This document shows positions 45,419 through 54,417 of a stretch of 64,000 nt of DNA, piece by piece; positions within the stretch are counted from its first letter, which is position 1, and the number at the start of each line of letters is the position of its first letter. Source of the stretch: Thermoproteota archaeon. Lineage in GTDB: Archaea; Korarchaeota; Korarchaeia; Korarchaeales; Korarchaeaceae. The position numbers and the translations under genes were made by a program. Below the pieces are notes generated by a model, which did not search any database, had not been told where the DNA came from, and saw only the letters and a list, made by a program, of their open reading frames with translations. Location of the stretch: contig JALSOH010000004.1 in assembly GCA_026986575.1 (NCBI GenBank), positions 819,082 through 883,081 on the forward strand, in the 5' to 3' direction.

Positions 45419-46217
45419 GGAAGAGATAATAATCATCCTCCTCGGGAGCTATGGGTCCCTGACGGGGTTGGTGATCTGGCTCCTCAGAGAGCTCAGGGCG
45501 GCGTTACCCGAGGTTCTGATTCTGGAGAGCTGGATCTCAGTGAAGAGGAGACTCATCATGATGCTCTTGGCCTCTATGGCCACGGGAGGCGCCATAGCAT
45601 CAACCCTGACCTCTTACGTATTCGAGCTGAGGTACAGCTCGCTGCTGCTTCCGGCAATTACAATACCCGTTCTGTCCCTGCTGGCCGGACTGGTCGCGGG
45701 CCTCATATCCGAGTACCTGTCTAGAGATAGGAGGTGGGATCTGGCCGCACCGCTGTTCACCGCTGCCGGGACCTACACAGTAGTTCAAGCGGCCTTAAGC
45801 TTCATATTCAGCTTCTCATCCATTCTGGGGCTTCCAATATCCCCTCTGGAGCCGTTAGTGGGCTTGAACCTCGGCTCACCAGTCACTGGAGCCTTGATAG
45901 TCCTGTTACTCCTGAGGAGGATTAGTAAGATGAAGGAACCCTGCCTCTGCATTCTCTCGGTGAGGAAGGGGATCCCAACACGGAGGGAGGCCCAGTCGCC
46001 CCTAGAGGTCTTCGGTATCGCGATCTCTCACGAGGACAGGACTCTCAACTCCGCATGGAACATCTCCCAGCTCGAGGAAGGGCTGAAGGAGTTCAGACCG
46101 GGCAGCAGGCTCAGGCTGAGGATCGATCCAACCACAGGCCCCGCAGGGGAAGTCAGGAGAAATATCGTGTCCCTCGCGGAGTACGTGGTGTGGAGGTGCG
46201 GACACCCCCTGACCTAG
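45321..46217 (+). CDS. Multi-pass membrane protein with tubulin-like N-terminal half of a split domain
   Basis: Frame from GTG 45321 coding for about six transmembrane helices, then a cytoplasmic tail (EVFGIAISHEDRTLN, RLRIDPTTGPAGEVRRNIVSLAEYVV) whose pattern resembles the FtsZ region before the T4 loop (INTD.., TRGLGAGG..G). The next frame overlaps it by 28 bp and continues the same fold. Either three coupled genes or one gene broken by two shifts (near 45320 and 46190). Confidence 0.5.
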   Translation: MSGLGAAFLLDYLYLMFPRLQLPFSISLAGMLEEEIIIILLGSYGSLTGLVIWLLRELRAALPEVLILESWISVKRRLIMMLLASMATGGAIASTLTSYVFELRYSSLLLPAITIPVLSLLAGLVAGLISEYLSRDRRWDLAAPLFTAAGTYTVVQAALSFIFSFSSILGLPISPLEPLVGLNLGSPVTGALIVLLLLRRISKMKEPCLCILSVRKGIPTRREAQSPLEVFGIAISHEDRTLNSAWNISQLEEGLKEFRPGSRLRLRIDPTTGPAGEVRRNIVSLAEYVVWRCGHPLT

Positions 46218-46912
46218 CGTTGCTCTTGGTCGACGCCGTCAGACCCGACCTGATGGGGTCCCTTGCATCAATCCTCGATGAAGTGAGGGTTCTGAATGTG
46301 CCCCTTATATCACTGGTGATGTTCTCCTCGTCGAGGCACGAGGGCCTAGACGGTGCCCTTAGGGAGATGGGAGAGAGAAGCAACGTGGTGCTTCTAGCTG
46401 ATCTGGAAAGAGCCCTTTCACTGGGAGAGACCATGGAGGAATCGGTGGAGGCTTTTCTAGATGAACTGACCATCGCACTCGATCTCGTCATCAGCTCCGA
46501 CAGGAGGGGCGATCCCTCCTTCAGGCTGTCCGCCTCAACTTTGGGGAAGCTGTTAAGTCATCCCGAGAGGGTCGACCCCTTCGGGACCATCGGCCTTTCG
46601 ATGCTCGACCCGGAGGCCTGCATGCAGGCGCCCTCGCCCTACAACCTGAAAGACATGGCCGCCATGACGCTGCTCAACTCCATGGCTGGATTCGACGGGG
46701 AGGAGAGGGCGTGGGGACTCCTCCTAATGAGAGGGCCTCGTGATTGCATGTACCTCTGGGCGGCTAAGGGCGAACTGGAGAGGAGGCTCGGGAGGGGGAT
46801 CGTTGGTTACTCGGTTCAAACCTCGGATGGGCCGCTGATCATGGCCGTGATCATCTCCGGACTGGAGTTGAACGACATTCATCCCTTCAGTTCCACCGAG
46901 GAGGGGGAATAG
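46190..46912 (+). CDS. Degenerate FtsZ/tubulin-like protein
   Basis: 240 residues from GTG 46190. It aligns by eye with FtsZ from the T4 strand to the end: PDLALLLVDAVRPDLMGSLASIL in place of DLVF..GGGTGTG, SLVMFSSSRHEGLDGALREM for the EG..R...A helix, AFLDELTIALDLVI for the AF...D.VL helix, and RAWGLLLMRGPRDCMYL plus PLIMAVIISGLE for the C-terminal domain. The GTP-binding GGGTGTG is lost and the T7 NxDxxD is replaced by LSASTLG, so GTPase activity is unlikely. Confidence 0.55.
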   Translation: MEVRTPPDLALLLVDAVRPDLMGSLASILDEVRVLNVPLISLVMFSSSRHEGLDGALREMGERSNVVLLADLERALSLGETMEESVEAFLDELTIALDLVISSDRRGDPSFRLSASTLGKLLSHPERVDPFGTIGLSMLDPEACMQAPSPYNLKDMAAMTLLNSMAGFDGEERAWGLLLMRGPRDCMYLWAAKGELERRLGRGIVGYSVQTSDGPLIMAVIISGLELNDIHPFSSTEEGE

Positions 46913-46914
46913 GG

Positions 46915-47796
46915 ATGGGGCTCAGGGAATGTCTGCTGAGGACCCTGGTGATCCTCTTCGTGGTGTGGGTGTTCATCATCACGGTCAGCTACCTCCAATC
47001 ACCTCGCTCTTTCCTCCTGATCCTGGACGCATCCATCAGCATGAAGGAGCCGCTCTCAATCAATGGGAATATGTCCAAAATGGAGGCTGCTAAGCTGGCC
47101 ATCTCCCGCTTCTCCAGCTCCCTGAGAGGGGAAGACAGGGTCGGCCTAATCGTCTTCTACGACTGTGACGACATAAAACTGGAGCTCCCACTGGGAAGTC
47201 CTCCTGAAGAGCTGATGAGCGCGGTCAGTAGGGTGGAGCCGGAGAACCAGACTCCCATAGCCGGAGCCCTGAGATTCGCTGACAAGCTGCTCCGGAACGT
47301 TACATTGGAGGGTAGGGAGTACCATGTGGTGCTCATAACCGATGGTGTCGAGTACTGCGGTGGCGACGCCTTGATGGCAGCGGAGGACCTCTGGATCCAC
47401 AGCGGCAGGAGAGTGAGGATCGATGTGATATCCGTAATGATCCCTCCATACCTGGAGGAGGTCATAGGCGGAGGGGGAATAGAGGGAGGACCGTCTTTCG
47501 GGGGAATTCCGACGGGGAGGAAGATACCGGTCAGGCCCCTGTATGTGAAGATGGCGGAAATGACGGGAGGCACGTTTGTGGATGTGAGGGATGCGGACAG
47601 CTTCGGTAACGCCATGGAGAGGATAGCTGAGTCGAATTGGGAGGTGGTCAAGTACCACTACTGGGGCGTGATCTTCCCGCTTGGGCTGCTCATCTGTCTA
47701 GGACTGAGGGCCCGGGAAGAGAGGTGGTGCGTGCTCCGGTGCCTCACCCTAGGTGGTAGGGAGAGTGAGCACCTACCGGAGAGGGCCCATGACTAA
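46915..47796 (+). CDS. Membrane-anchored von Willebrand factor A protein
   Basis: 293 residues: N-terminal helix (TLVILFVVWVFIITVSYL), a vWA domain with full MIDAS residues (DASISM, QTPIAGAL, ITDG) and a second helix (WGVIFPLGLLICLGL) near 250. Two bases separate it from the FtsZ-like stop, so the genes are co-transcribed. vWA proteins bind partners through Mg2+; association with FtsZ-like genes has been noted before for proposed membrane-remodelling systems. Confidence 0.75.
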   Translation: MGLRECLLRTLVILFVVWVFIITVSYLQSPRSFLLILDASISMKEPLSINGNMSKMEAAKLAISRFSSSLRGEDRVGLIVFYDCDDIKLELPLGSPPEELMSAVSRVEPENQTPIAGALRFADKLLRNVTLEGREYHVVLITDGVEYCGGDALMAAEDLWIHSGRRVRIDVISVMIPPYLEEVIGGGGIEGGPSFGGIPTGRKIPVRPLYVKMAEMTGGTFVDVRDADSFGNAMERIAESNWEVVKYHYWGVIFPLGLLICLGLRAREERWCVLRCLTLGGRESEHLPERAHD

Positions 47797-47892
47797 GAGG
47801 CGCTCGATCGAACTAGGCCTCCTCTGACCTCGACTCGTCCTCGGACCTACGCCCATTGACGGGAGTGGACCCTCCTACGCTCATCGTTATCC

Positions 47893-48387
47893 TCACTTCC
47901 CGCCGTCGGGAGGGATCAGCCTGTCCACCTTCCTGCATCTGGACAGCACTAGAAGCTTGGAGACCCCCTTAGGAGGCCTAACTTCCTCGCATTCCCTGAT
48001 CAGGGCCACGTACCTCTCGAAGGTCTCGGCATCCACGTCGTCCGCGAAAGAGAGCCTCTTCACCCTCTGAAAGACGACCTTCCTGCCCAGCTGCACCAAG
48101 TCCTCCTTGGTCACCTCGAGCTCCCCAAGATCGGATATGATCGTGGGGTTTAGTGCCGACAGGGTGTAGTCCACCCTCCTCCCCGCCTCCCTCAGACCCT
48201 CGGCCACAGGCTCGAGTCCGCCCCTGAGTCCCTCCGTGAGATCTATGAAGAGCCTTAACGCCTCGTTCACGACCTCTCCCATGGTCTTCCCGGTCCTCTT
48301 GGCTATCTCCGCCGCCCTGCTGTAGAGGAATGCATCAACGCCCCTTATGGTCACATCCTTCTTGGTCTCCTCTCCTTTGGATGACAT
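47893..48387 (-). CDS. Ribbon-helix-helix-like protein
   Basis: 164 residues. The N-terminal part DVTIRGVDAFLYSRAAEIAKRTGKTMGEVVNEALRLF in outline matches an RHH DNA-binding domain; the rest is unrecognised. A CATATATGTAATATAA promoter region lies directly upstream. Possibly an antitoxin or regulator; no toxin gene adjoins it. Confidence 0.6.
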   Translation of the reverse strand: MSSKGEETKKDVTIRGVDAFLYSRAAEIAKRTGKTMGEVVNEALRLFIDLTEGLRGGLEPVAEGLREAGRRVDYTLSALNPTIISDLGELEVTKEDLVQLGRKVVFQRVKRLSFADDVDAETFERYVALIRECEEVRPPKGVSKLLVLSRCRKVDRLIPPDGGK

Positions 48388-48740
48388 GCTTTCACCGTAT
48401 TACTCATCATATATGTAATATAAGTGTTACTAATGTTCCACTGTTCCATTAATCGATTTTATGGCTACACTTCAGCCATCGCCATACCGCCTAGAGCCCC
48501 TAGCCGTCCCAAGCATCTAGGGCGCTCAGCACAGGAATCGCGCGATCATAGGGGTGGGCCGAGCTGGCAGAGTACCTTCCGTAAAGGCCCAATTAACCAC
48601 AGGACCTTTTGCTCCATGTTCCCGAGTAAAGGAGCTCAATCCCCTCGCTGATATAGGAGGATCGCTCATCCAGTGGTGAAGGGCTCCCCGTCACAAACAC
48701 TAAGCCATATATACTGTAATTGCTTGATGCTATAGATACT
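48388..48740. other. 353-bp intergenic region
   Basis: Carries promoter-like AT-rich stretches at both ends (near 48405 for the minus gene and CATATATACT near 48706 for vapB). No gene seen between them. Confidence 0.35.
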
Positions 48741-49010
48741 ATGTCTACCACAATCCAAGTGAGCAGGAGGACGAAAAGGGAGCTCGTTAAGTTCGTGTCC
48801 GAGCTTCAGTTGAAGCTCGGGAGGAGAGTGAGCTTCGACGAGGCGATTCTAACGCTGTTGAGGGAGAGGAAGAGATCGTACTCGGCGAGAAGGGAACTGA
48901 GAACCTTCAAGGGCATACTGTCAAGGGAGAAGGATGAAGTGAGGAGGGTCATGGAGGAGCTGAGGAGGGAGGAGGAGAGGAGACTTGAAATGCTCGGAAC
49001 TACCGAGTAG
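48741..49010 (+). CDS. vapB: VapB-type antitoxin
   Basis: 89 residues starting MSTTIQVSRRTKRELVKFV, followed by a long charged helix, as in archaeal VapB antitoxins. Overlaps vapC by 26 bp. ATG 48741 is preferred to TTG 48720, which lies too close to the TATA box. Confidence 0.75.
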   Translation: MSTTIQVSRRTKRELVKFVSELQLKLGRRVSFDEAILTLLRERKRSYSARRELRTFKGILSREKDEVRRVMEELRREEERRLEMLGTTE

Positions 49011-49435
49011 GCTAGCTATCGATTCCAGCGTGGTCCTGACATACCTCTTGGGGGAGTCCTTGGCTGATCTGGTCGAGGAGTGCATCCTCTTCTCCGACAG
49101 GGAGGTGTACCTTCCCAGCACTGCCCTAGCTGAGATATACTACGTGACCTGTCGGCTCAAGGGGAGGGAGGTGGCACGGAGGCTGGTCAGGACCTTGAAG
49201 GATAGCGAGACCGTGGAGATCGTCTCCGGCTTGGATGAGGTAGTGGGGGAGCTCAAATGCGACAGGGCCATCTCTTTAGCGGACTGCTACGTGATAGCCC
49301 TGGCCAGAACCATGGGTGCAGGCGGCTGTGTTCGCCAAGAGGGAGAAGGAGCTCGTCAGGGAGATGGAGAGGGTGTCCTTCAATGTAAATCTGCTGTTTT
49401 TGGAGGATTTAGGTGATGATACGCTCACCCGCTAG
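48985..49435 (+). pseudogene. vapC: VapC-type PIN toxin, frameshifted at C-terminus
   Basis: PIN motifs LAIDSSVVLTYLL, LPSTALAEIYYV and SLADCYVIALA are intact. Near 49320 one extra base moves the ending out of frame; the other frame continues AAVFAKREKELVREMERVSF to a stop at 49435, which is the normal VapC C-terminus including the last acidic residues. In the present frame the protein ends with a glycine-rich nonsense tail at 49416. Confidence 0.7.
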
Positions 49436-49639
49436 AGTGAGAGCGGATGTCATCACGTCTCCACGAAGCTCCTCAGATAACTGATGTCGGAGAACCGCGC
49501 TGCGACGCCCAAGTCATTCGGAAATACCCGAGCACATCCTTTTGGACGTCTTAAATTAAGGTATGCCGCGCTGTACGGGCCTTGAGATACAGTCAACGAA
49601 TTAAGATGCGCGAGCCCCACTGATCGTGAGGTATGGGGG

Positions 49640-50146
49640 GTGCCGATACAGGAGCTCCTAGGTAAACCTGTGGTTGTGAACTTTCTCACCTCCGGCGGGG
49701 AGGTCATAGCCTATTCCTGGCACTACTCGGAGGAGAAGTCGATGAGACATCTGAGGAGCATAATGAGATATCACTCCCTGTCAGGGGAGTTAAGGAGATC
49801 ACCGGACTTGGAAGAGTGGCTTGAGAGCAACCTCAGGACTGTCCTGATCGAGGGAGGGTCCTTCGAGCTCCCGGATGTGGTGTACTGGAGGAGAGAGGTA
49901 TACGAGGAGCTCCTCAAGCTGAGGTGCGGTGAGACCATGACCTACAGCGAGCTATCCAAGAGGACCGGGGTCAAGTATGTCGAGGTTCTGGCGGCCCTTA
50001 TGAGGAACCCCTTCCAAGTCCTAATTCCTTGTCACCGCCTGTTGACCAAGAGGGGGACCCTGATGGGTTTCTATCCCCTGGGAGGGGAGGTGAAGAGAAG
50101 GCTCCTGGAAATAGAGAGGAGGTCCTGCTCACACCGTGAACCTTAA
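49640..50146 (+). CDS. ogt: Methylated-DNA-protein cysteine methyltransferase
   Basis: 168 residues from GTG 49640. The C-terminal domain has GETMTYSELSKRTG (HTH) and the active-site IPCHRLL, with RNPFQVLIPCHR context; the N-terminal domain is short and variable. It removes O6-alkyl groups from guanine by suicidal transfer to Cys. The usual VIP(A)NP sequence reads RNPFQ, so the helix before the site is diverged. Confidence 0.85.
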   Translation: MPIQELLGKPVVVNFLTSGGEVIAYSWHYSEEKSMRHLRSIMRYHSLSGELRRSPDLEEWLESNLRTVLIEGGSFELPDVVYWRREVYEELLKLRCGETMTYSELSKRTGVKYVEVLAALMRNPFQVLIPCHRLLTKRGTLMGFYPLGGEVKRRLLEIERRSCSHREP

Positions 50147-50550
50147 CCCGCTGAAAGCACTTATTACCGATTGAAGCGTCGAGGATGGAACGGATAGGTG
50201 ATGACCCACCCATCGGCCCTCCGAAGTGTTCGGTCCATAGAGGAGACCTACGAGCACCCCACTCGAGCTCCCCGTGTGACCGCTGATCCCCCGGCCTTGA
50301 AGCCCACCGCGGTCAGAGCGCGAGCACGGGATCGGTGTCCGGGCATAGCACTTGCTCCATCCTCCAGTGGCAGATGCAAGTAGCCACCACGATCGCATCC
50401 GGTCGCAAGCCGTCAATCAGCTCCTGATTCCGCGGGCTGTGGATGAGGACCTTCGGTCGCGGAAGGGTTGGCCGATCCCCTCCCTCTCCTCAGCCGCGTA
50501 CAGTCCGGAAATCGTTTTAAGTGATGTCCGATCCCGAGGGGAGTACTCCA
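50147..50550. other. ~400-bp intergenic region
   Basis: No gene visible; a GTTTTAAG box at ~50512-50519 is a probable promoter for the next gene. Confidence 0.3.
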
Positions 50551-50949
50551 ATGGTCTGGAAGAGGGTTAGGGTTAATGGGCTGGCCTTCGGGATGAGGGA
50601 TCTCATCCTCGGCCTCGTGATCACGTTTGCGGGCTTCTATTTTCAGATCCCCTACGTCGCGGTGTTCGGACTCACCGGCGTCGCCGTTGGCTTCGCAGAA
50701 TCCCGGCTGTACAGGGTATACGTGGCTGGCGATGAGGTGGTGGTGAGCACCATCAGGGGGGACATGTCCATGAGGATAGGGGACATCTCGGAGGTGATCG
50801 AGGAGAGGAGTGCGCTGCGCTTTCTAGGCAGGAAATACGTACTTGTAGACCGTGGAGGAAGGAGGATGCCCATAGTCGGTGTTGGAGACGATCTGATAGA
50901 GCTTCTACAGTCGATGAGAGACAATCTGGGGGATAAGAGGGCGATCTGA
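50551..50949 (+). CDS. Small membrane protein with PH-like domain
   Basis: About 132 residues from ATG 50551, placed ~35 bp after the TATA-like box; GTG 50521 is an alternative. Two hydrophobic helices (LILGLVITFAGFYFQI, VAVFGLTGVAVGFA) followed by a beta-rich domain (YRVYVAGDEVVVSTIRGDMSMRIG in part) resembling bacterial PH-like domains. Function unknown. Confidence 0.55.
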   Translation: MVWKRVRVNGLAFGMRDLILGLVITFAGFYFQIPYVAVFGLTGVAVGFAESRLYRVYVAGDEVVVSTIRGDMSMRIGDISEVIEERSALRFLGRKYVLVDRGGRRMPIVGVGDDLIELLQSMRDNLGDKRAI

Positions 50950-51177
50950 TCTGTCGCAGGGCGAGCCGTGCAGCCAGCTGGCAATTCCATCTCCATCCTC
51001 TTAAGGGTGCACGACCTCCACAGACTCCACTCCCAGCCAAGGGGGGATGGCGTTCACCCATCGTGAGGTCTTCGAGTACCCTCTAGCTGGGAGATCTGCA
51101 CTGCTCTCCCGAACTCCCCCTAGGCGATCGAATCGATCGGTCTAAACCCATCAGAGGTTCTTCCCAACCAAGCGCGC

Positions 51178-51402
51178 CTATTCATTTCTCGAATCCTTCC
51201 TCAACCCCAGCCTACTGCACAGCAGCCTCATCACGGAAAATATGATGATAGCGGCCCAGGCGGCCACCACGAGATAGGCGACGAGCTTCACAGGGTTCAG
51301 CAGGAGCGTCCACTCGAATTCCATCACTAGGGCTTCCATCAGGAACAGGAAGGTAACTAAGATCACGGAGAGCAACCAGACCCTGGCCCCTTCAACCATC
51401 AT
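51178..51402 (-). CDS. Small two-helix membrane protein
   Basis: 74 residues with two hydrophobic helices (VWLLSVILVTFLFLMEAL and LVAYLVVAAWAAIIIFSVM) and a basic tail. An AT-rich promoter (TTAATATAATGTAAATATT, ~51415-51433) precedes it. No family recognised. Confidence 0.55.
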   Translation of the reverse strand: MMVEGARVWLLSVILVTFLFLMEALVMEFEWTLLLNPVKLVAYLVVAAWAAIIIFSVMRLLCSRLGLRKDSRNE

Positions 51403-51527
51403 CGATTTACTGCGTTAATATAATGTAAATATTTTCTTTATGCTTCCATTAGTTAAATATATGTGAGGCAATAAAGGAGTTAAAGGATTAAAAGGGACCC
51501 CATTTGCCTTTGAGTGCAGCCAAATGA

Positions 51528-51668
51528 TGGAGCTGGGACGAGCTCCTCAGGGATCTCCTGTCTCTCTACAGACTCCATAAGATGAAACACTCTAGGAAAA
51601 GGTTGAGGGAACTGCTGGAGCTGGACTACGAGGAGGTCAGGGTGAGGGGATGGGCGAGGGAATATTAG
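51528..51668 (+). pseudogene. VapB antitoxin remnant
   Basis: The frame WSWDELLRDLL..HSRKRLRELLEL, ending at TAG 51668, is a VapB C-terminal half. An in-frame TGA at 51525-51527 and absence of a matching N-terminal half show truncation. It overlaps the start of the broken vapC that follows. Confidence 0.5.
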
Positions 51669-52019
51669 CGGACACAGAATACCTTATCGAGTACGTGAGG
51701 GGCAGGAGAGCTGCCACCGTCGGACATCCACTACGTATCAGAGATAACGGTGTACGAGTTCATCAGGGGTACCAGGGATCCAGAAGAGGTCAAGAAGATG
51801 CTGGAGGAGATGTTCCCCGTGATATGGGCTGACAACGAGATCTTGGGAATGTCCACCGAGATATGGAGGGACATGAGGGAGGAGGGGAAGCCCCTAGACG
51901 ACAGGGACATGGTGATCGGGGCTACCGCGATCGTGAAGGGACCGAAACTCCTCACCCTCAACGAAAGACACTTCGAGAGGCTCCGGAGGTACGGCCTTCG
52001 GATCACGAGGCTATATTGA
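51650..52019 (+). pseudogene. VapC-type PIN toxin, frameshifted
   Basis: Starts GILADTEYLIEYVRGRRAA from ATG 51650; near 51720 the reading frame must shift by one base to continue SDIHYVSEITVYEFIRG, then the rest of the PIN domain (LDDRDMVIGATAIVKG, LTLNERHFERL) to TGA 52019. Both this gene and its antitoxin are damaged. The C-terminal half is very like the vapC at 34.97-35.35 kb. Confidence 0.7.
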
Positions 52020-52301
52020 TCCTCATCTCATCTGGGATCGAAACTCCCTGCAGTAGCGCTATCTATACAGGACGCGGGATCCGTCTCAGATAAGTACCGT
52101 GCCGTGGATCCGTGACCAAAATAACATCGGATGGAACTGTTGCTGGCTCAGGGACCACTCCACCGCCCCAGACGATCTGGGTAAGGAATATCTCTCCCAC
52201 CTCCCGTGGGAGCGATAGAGAGAACAGCCCTCCCTCGAGATCCCGGGCACGATCTCTCAGCATCGTGAGAGGATTTAGATCAACCTAATATGCCTCTATC
52301 T

Positions 52302-52694
52302 TCAGCCTTCAATAAGTGAGAAGTGCTTGATGTCCCTAGTGACCAGAGTCAGGCTCCTTGAAAGGGCTGTGGCGGCGATCACCACATCTGGATACCCTAT
52401 CGGGGTTCCCGACCTCATCAATCTGGCGTCGATCTCGGCCGCGACCTCAGCTATCACCTCATCGAAGGGAATGATCTCGAACCTCCTCAGGTCTTCTCTG
52501 GCCTCCTTAAGCTTGTTCCGAAGCTCTCTCCTGCCCCAGTAGAGGTAGTACACCCCTCCTGAGGTACTCACGTACGGTTATCACCGAAATGGCCACGAGA
52601 GAAGCTCCTTCATCAGCCCCCCAGCCTTCTCAACCGCTCCTTCATCGCCGGAGATGAGATCTATGAGGAACGAGGTATCGCACAGGTATCTCAA
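52302..52694 (-). pseudogene. VapC-type PIN toxin, two frameshifts
   Basis: Three frames join: LRYLCDTSFLIDLISGDEGA (TTG 52694), then VAISVITVREYLR, then GVYYLYWGRRELRNK and TPIGYPDVVIAATAL..VTRDIKHF. Shifts lie near 52590 and 52553. All PIN acidic residues would be present in the restored protein. The start overlaps the stop of the intact vapB. Confidence 0.65.
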
Positions 52695-52933
52695 CCTTTC
52701 ACCCCGAGCAGGAGGTCCCTCCTCCTCTCAGTGAGTTCGCGCTGGGCCCTGAATGCCCTCTCCACCTCAAGCCATTCCTCCCTGGTCACGGTCTTCTTTC
52801 CAGCTAAATCTGAAATTTTGGGCCTTCTACACTCTATCAGTTTCCTTACGACGTCGCTGAAGCTCTCTCCAGGCTTTTTCTCCTTCTTGAGGGCTTCATA
52901 GACGTCATCCGATATCATTATCGTTTTTGGCAT
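52691..52933 (-). CDS. vapB: VapB-type antitoxin
   Basis: 80 residues starting MPKTIMISDDVYEALKKEKK, with FSDVVRKLIE, typical of the archaeal DUF217-like VapB group, and a charged helical C-terminus. Intact although its toxin gene is broken. Confidence 0.75.
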   Translation of the reverse strand: MPKTIMISDDVYEALKKEKKPGESFSDVVRKLIECRRPKISDLAGKKTVTREEWLEVERAFRAQRELTERRRDLLLGVKG

Positions 52934-53182
52934 CAATTCCTGTATATTAGGAGTGTGTATATTAATCGTCCGGTCAGGCTCGACGGCCCATGCTTTCAAA
53001 GGGAATCGCGACTGCGAGTAGAGGGAGTCCCTCCAAGAGATGGGGGTTCGTATCTAAAGGTCTCCCCGAGGGATGGGGAAATTCAGACATCTGGACTTCA
53101 GGTAAGAGCGGGAGATCCACACCCTCCGCCGAAGAAAAAAGCAATGAAATATTTATTTACTTACATACATGCTTCTTCTCGT

Positions 53183-53530
53183 ATGGGGACGCTCACCATC
53201 AGGATCAACGACGATACGGAGCGGGCCCTCAGGAGGAGAGCCGCCCAGCTCTACGGGGCAAGGAGGGGCGCTCTATCGAGGGCTATAGAGGAGGCCATAA
53301 GGGCTTGGCTCGCGTCCACTCCTGACAAAGAGCGCACGATGGAAAGAAGGATATACAGGGCCTTCAAGGGAGGGAGACTGGTCGCCGAGGCCTCTACCCT
53401 GGAAGAGCTGGCCGACAGGCTCAGGAAAATGGGGGAGTCCGTGAGGGGAATCAGGATAGTGAGGGAACCCGCTCCCTCCAAGGAGAGGAGGCTGGGGCTG
53501 AGAACCCGCGAGAGGAGGGCGATCACTTGA
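53183..53530 (+). CDS. Ribbon-helix-helix protein coupled to aspartic protease gene
   Basis: 115 residues. N-terminal TLTIRINDDTERALRRRAAQ and GALSRAIEEAIRAWL form an RHH domain; a middle part VAEASTLEELADRLRKMG resembles DUF5678-like domains. The stop overlaps the start of the protease-like gene by 4 bp. A TATTTATTTAC box lies ~30 bp upstream of the ATG. Confidence 0.7.
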   Translation: MGTLTIRINDDTERALRRRAAQLYGARRGALSRAIEEAIRAWLASTPDKERTMERRIYRAFKGGRLVAEASTLEELADRLRKMGESVRGIRIVREPAPSKERRLGLRTRERRAIT

Positions 53531-53937
53531 CTGGCCTGAGGCTCCCCTTGAGGGAGTCCATCCTCGTCCCGGTGATCATCGAGAGCCCCCTGACTGGTGA
53601 GAGGTATCCGGATGGGGGAAAAGAGGTGCTCGCGGTGCTGGACACGGGCTACACTGGTTTCGCGCTCATTCCCGAGGATGTGTTCGAGGCGCTGGGATTG
53701 GAGCAGCTGGAACCTGTGAGGAGCACGGCGAAAACGGCCGATGGAAGGGAGATAGAGCTGAGGGGGAATTATGCGGTGATCGAGATTCCTGATCTCGGAT
53801 TGAGGGAAGAGGGGCTTGTAGAAACCGCTCCAGATTTGGAAGAGATCCTGTTGGGAGTGGAGTGGCTGAATGAGGTGGATTTGGTGGTGGATGGGTGCTC
53901 AGGCGTCGCTGTGATGGAGGCATGCGCTAATGGTTGA
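53527..53937 (+). CDS. Clan AA retropepsin-like aspartic protease
   Basis: 136 residues from TTG 53527. The motif AVLDTGYTGFALIP has the catalytic DTG and flap-supporting strand; ILLGVEWLNEVDLVVDG matches the later ILG-type strand of the fold. The protein should dimerise to form the active site. Overlap with an RHH gene suggests a regulated pair, by analogy with toxin-antitoxin modules. Confidence 0.75.
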   Translation: MTGLRLPLRESILVPVIIESPLTGERYPDGGKEVLAVLDTGYTGFALIPEDVFEALGLEQLEPVRSTAKTADGREIELRGNYAVIEIPDLGLREEGLVETAPDLEEILLGVEWLNEVDLVVDGCSGVAVMEACANG

Positions 53938-54417
53938 CAATAGCAGCTAAAAGTGAAAAAAGTATTTAACCTATTTCCCTCCTATCTCGCATGTATACGC
54001 GTGAAATGATCTATAACATGAAGCCCTTACACCCGATGGGGAAGTACAGATTCATATCCATCGGGATCAAATCCTTCACCAGAATGTTGGAGGATCTGAT
54101 TATGGCGGATCTGAGAAGGAGTTAGGACAGGAGAAGGCTCTGACAATGGGTTGGGTACCGGATATTTTGCGGAGAACTCTCCAGACTTACTGGATCCGAT
54201 GACAGAACCACTGGGTACAGTGCTCGTCAGCGGGTATAGGTGATGTCCGGTTAGGAGATTGGGGAGAGGGCCTTCGACCGGAGGAAGCGTATGAGAACCA
54301 TTAGACAAGGTCAAGGGGAAAGGGATAGATCGGAACGGTGAAAGAATCCTCCCAAGAATAGAATCGACGGAAGCGAAGTGACAATTTCAGGGGGATCATC
54401 CTTCCTTCTTTTATTCC
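53938..54417. other. 480-bp region with one small open frame
   Basis: An AGTATTTAAC box (~53961-53970) is followed ~25 bp later by a 44-codon frame at 53991. Beyond 54125 no gene is seen. Confidence 0.35.
53991..54125 (+). CDS. Possible 44-residue protein
   Basis: ATG 53991, beginning MYTREMIYNMKPLHPMGKYR and ending in a helix with RRS. The promoter spacing (TATA-like box about 26 bp before the ATG) supports expression. It might be the N-terminal remnant of an RHH antitoxin; no family assigned. Confidence 0.35.
   Translation: MYTREMIYNMKPLHPMGKYRFISIGIKSFTRMLEDLIMADLRRS

Noticed and set aside
52063..52263. 66-codon minus-strand frame between two broken vapBC loci
   Set aside because: Composition is somewhat protein-like, but no family, promoter or ribosome-binding site supports it.
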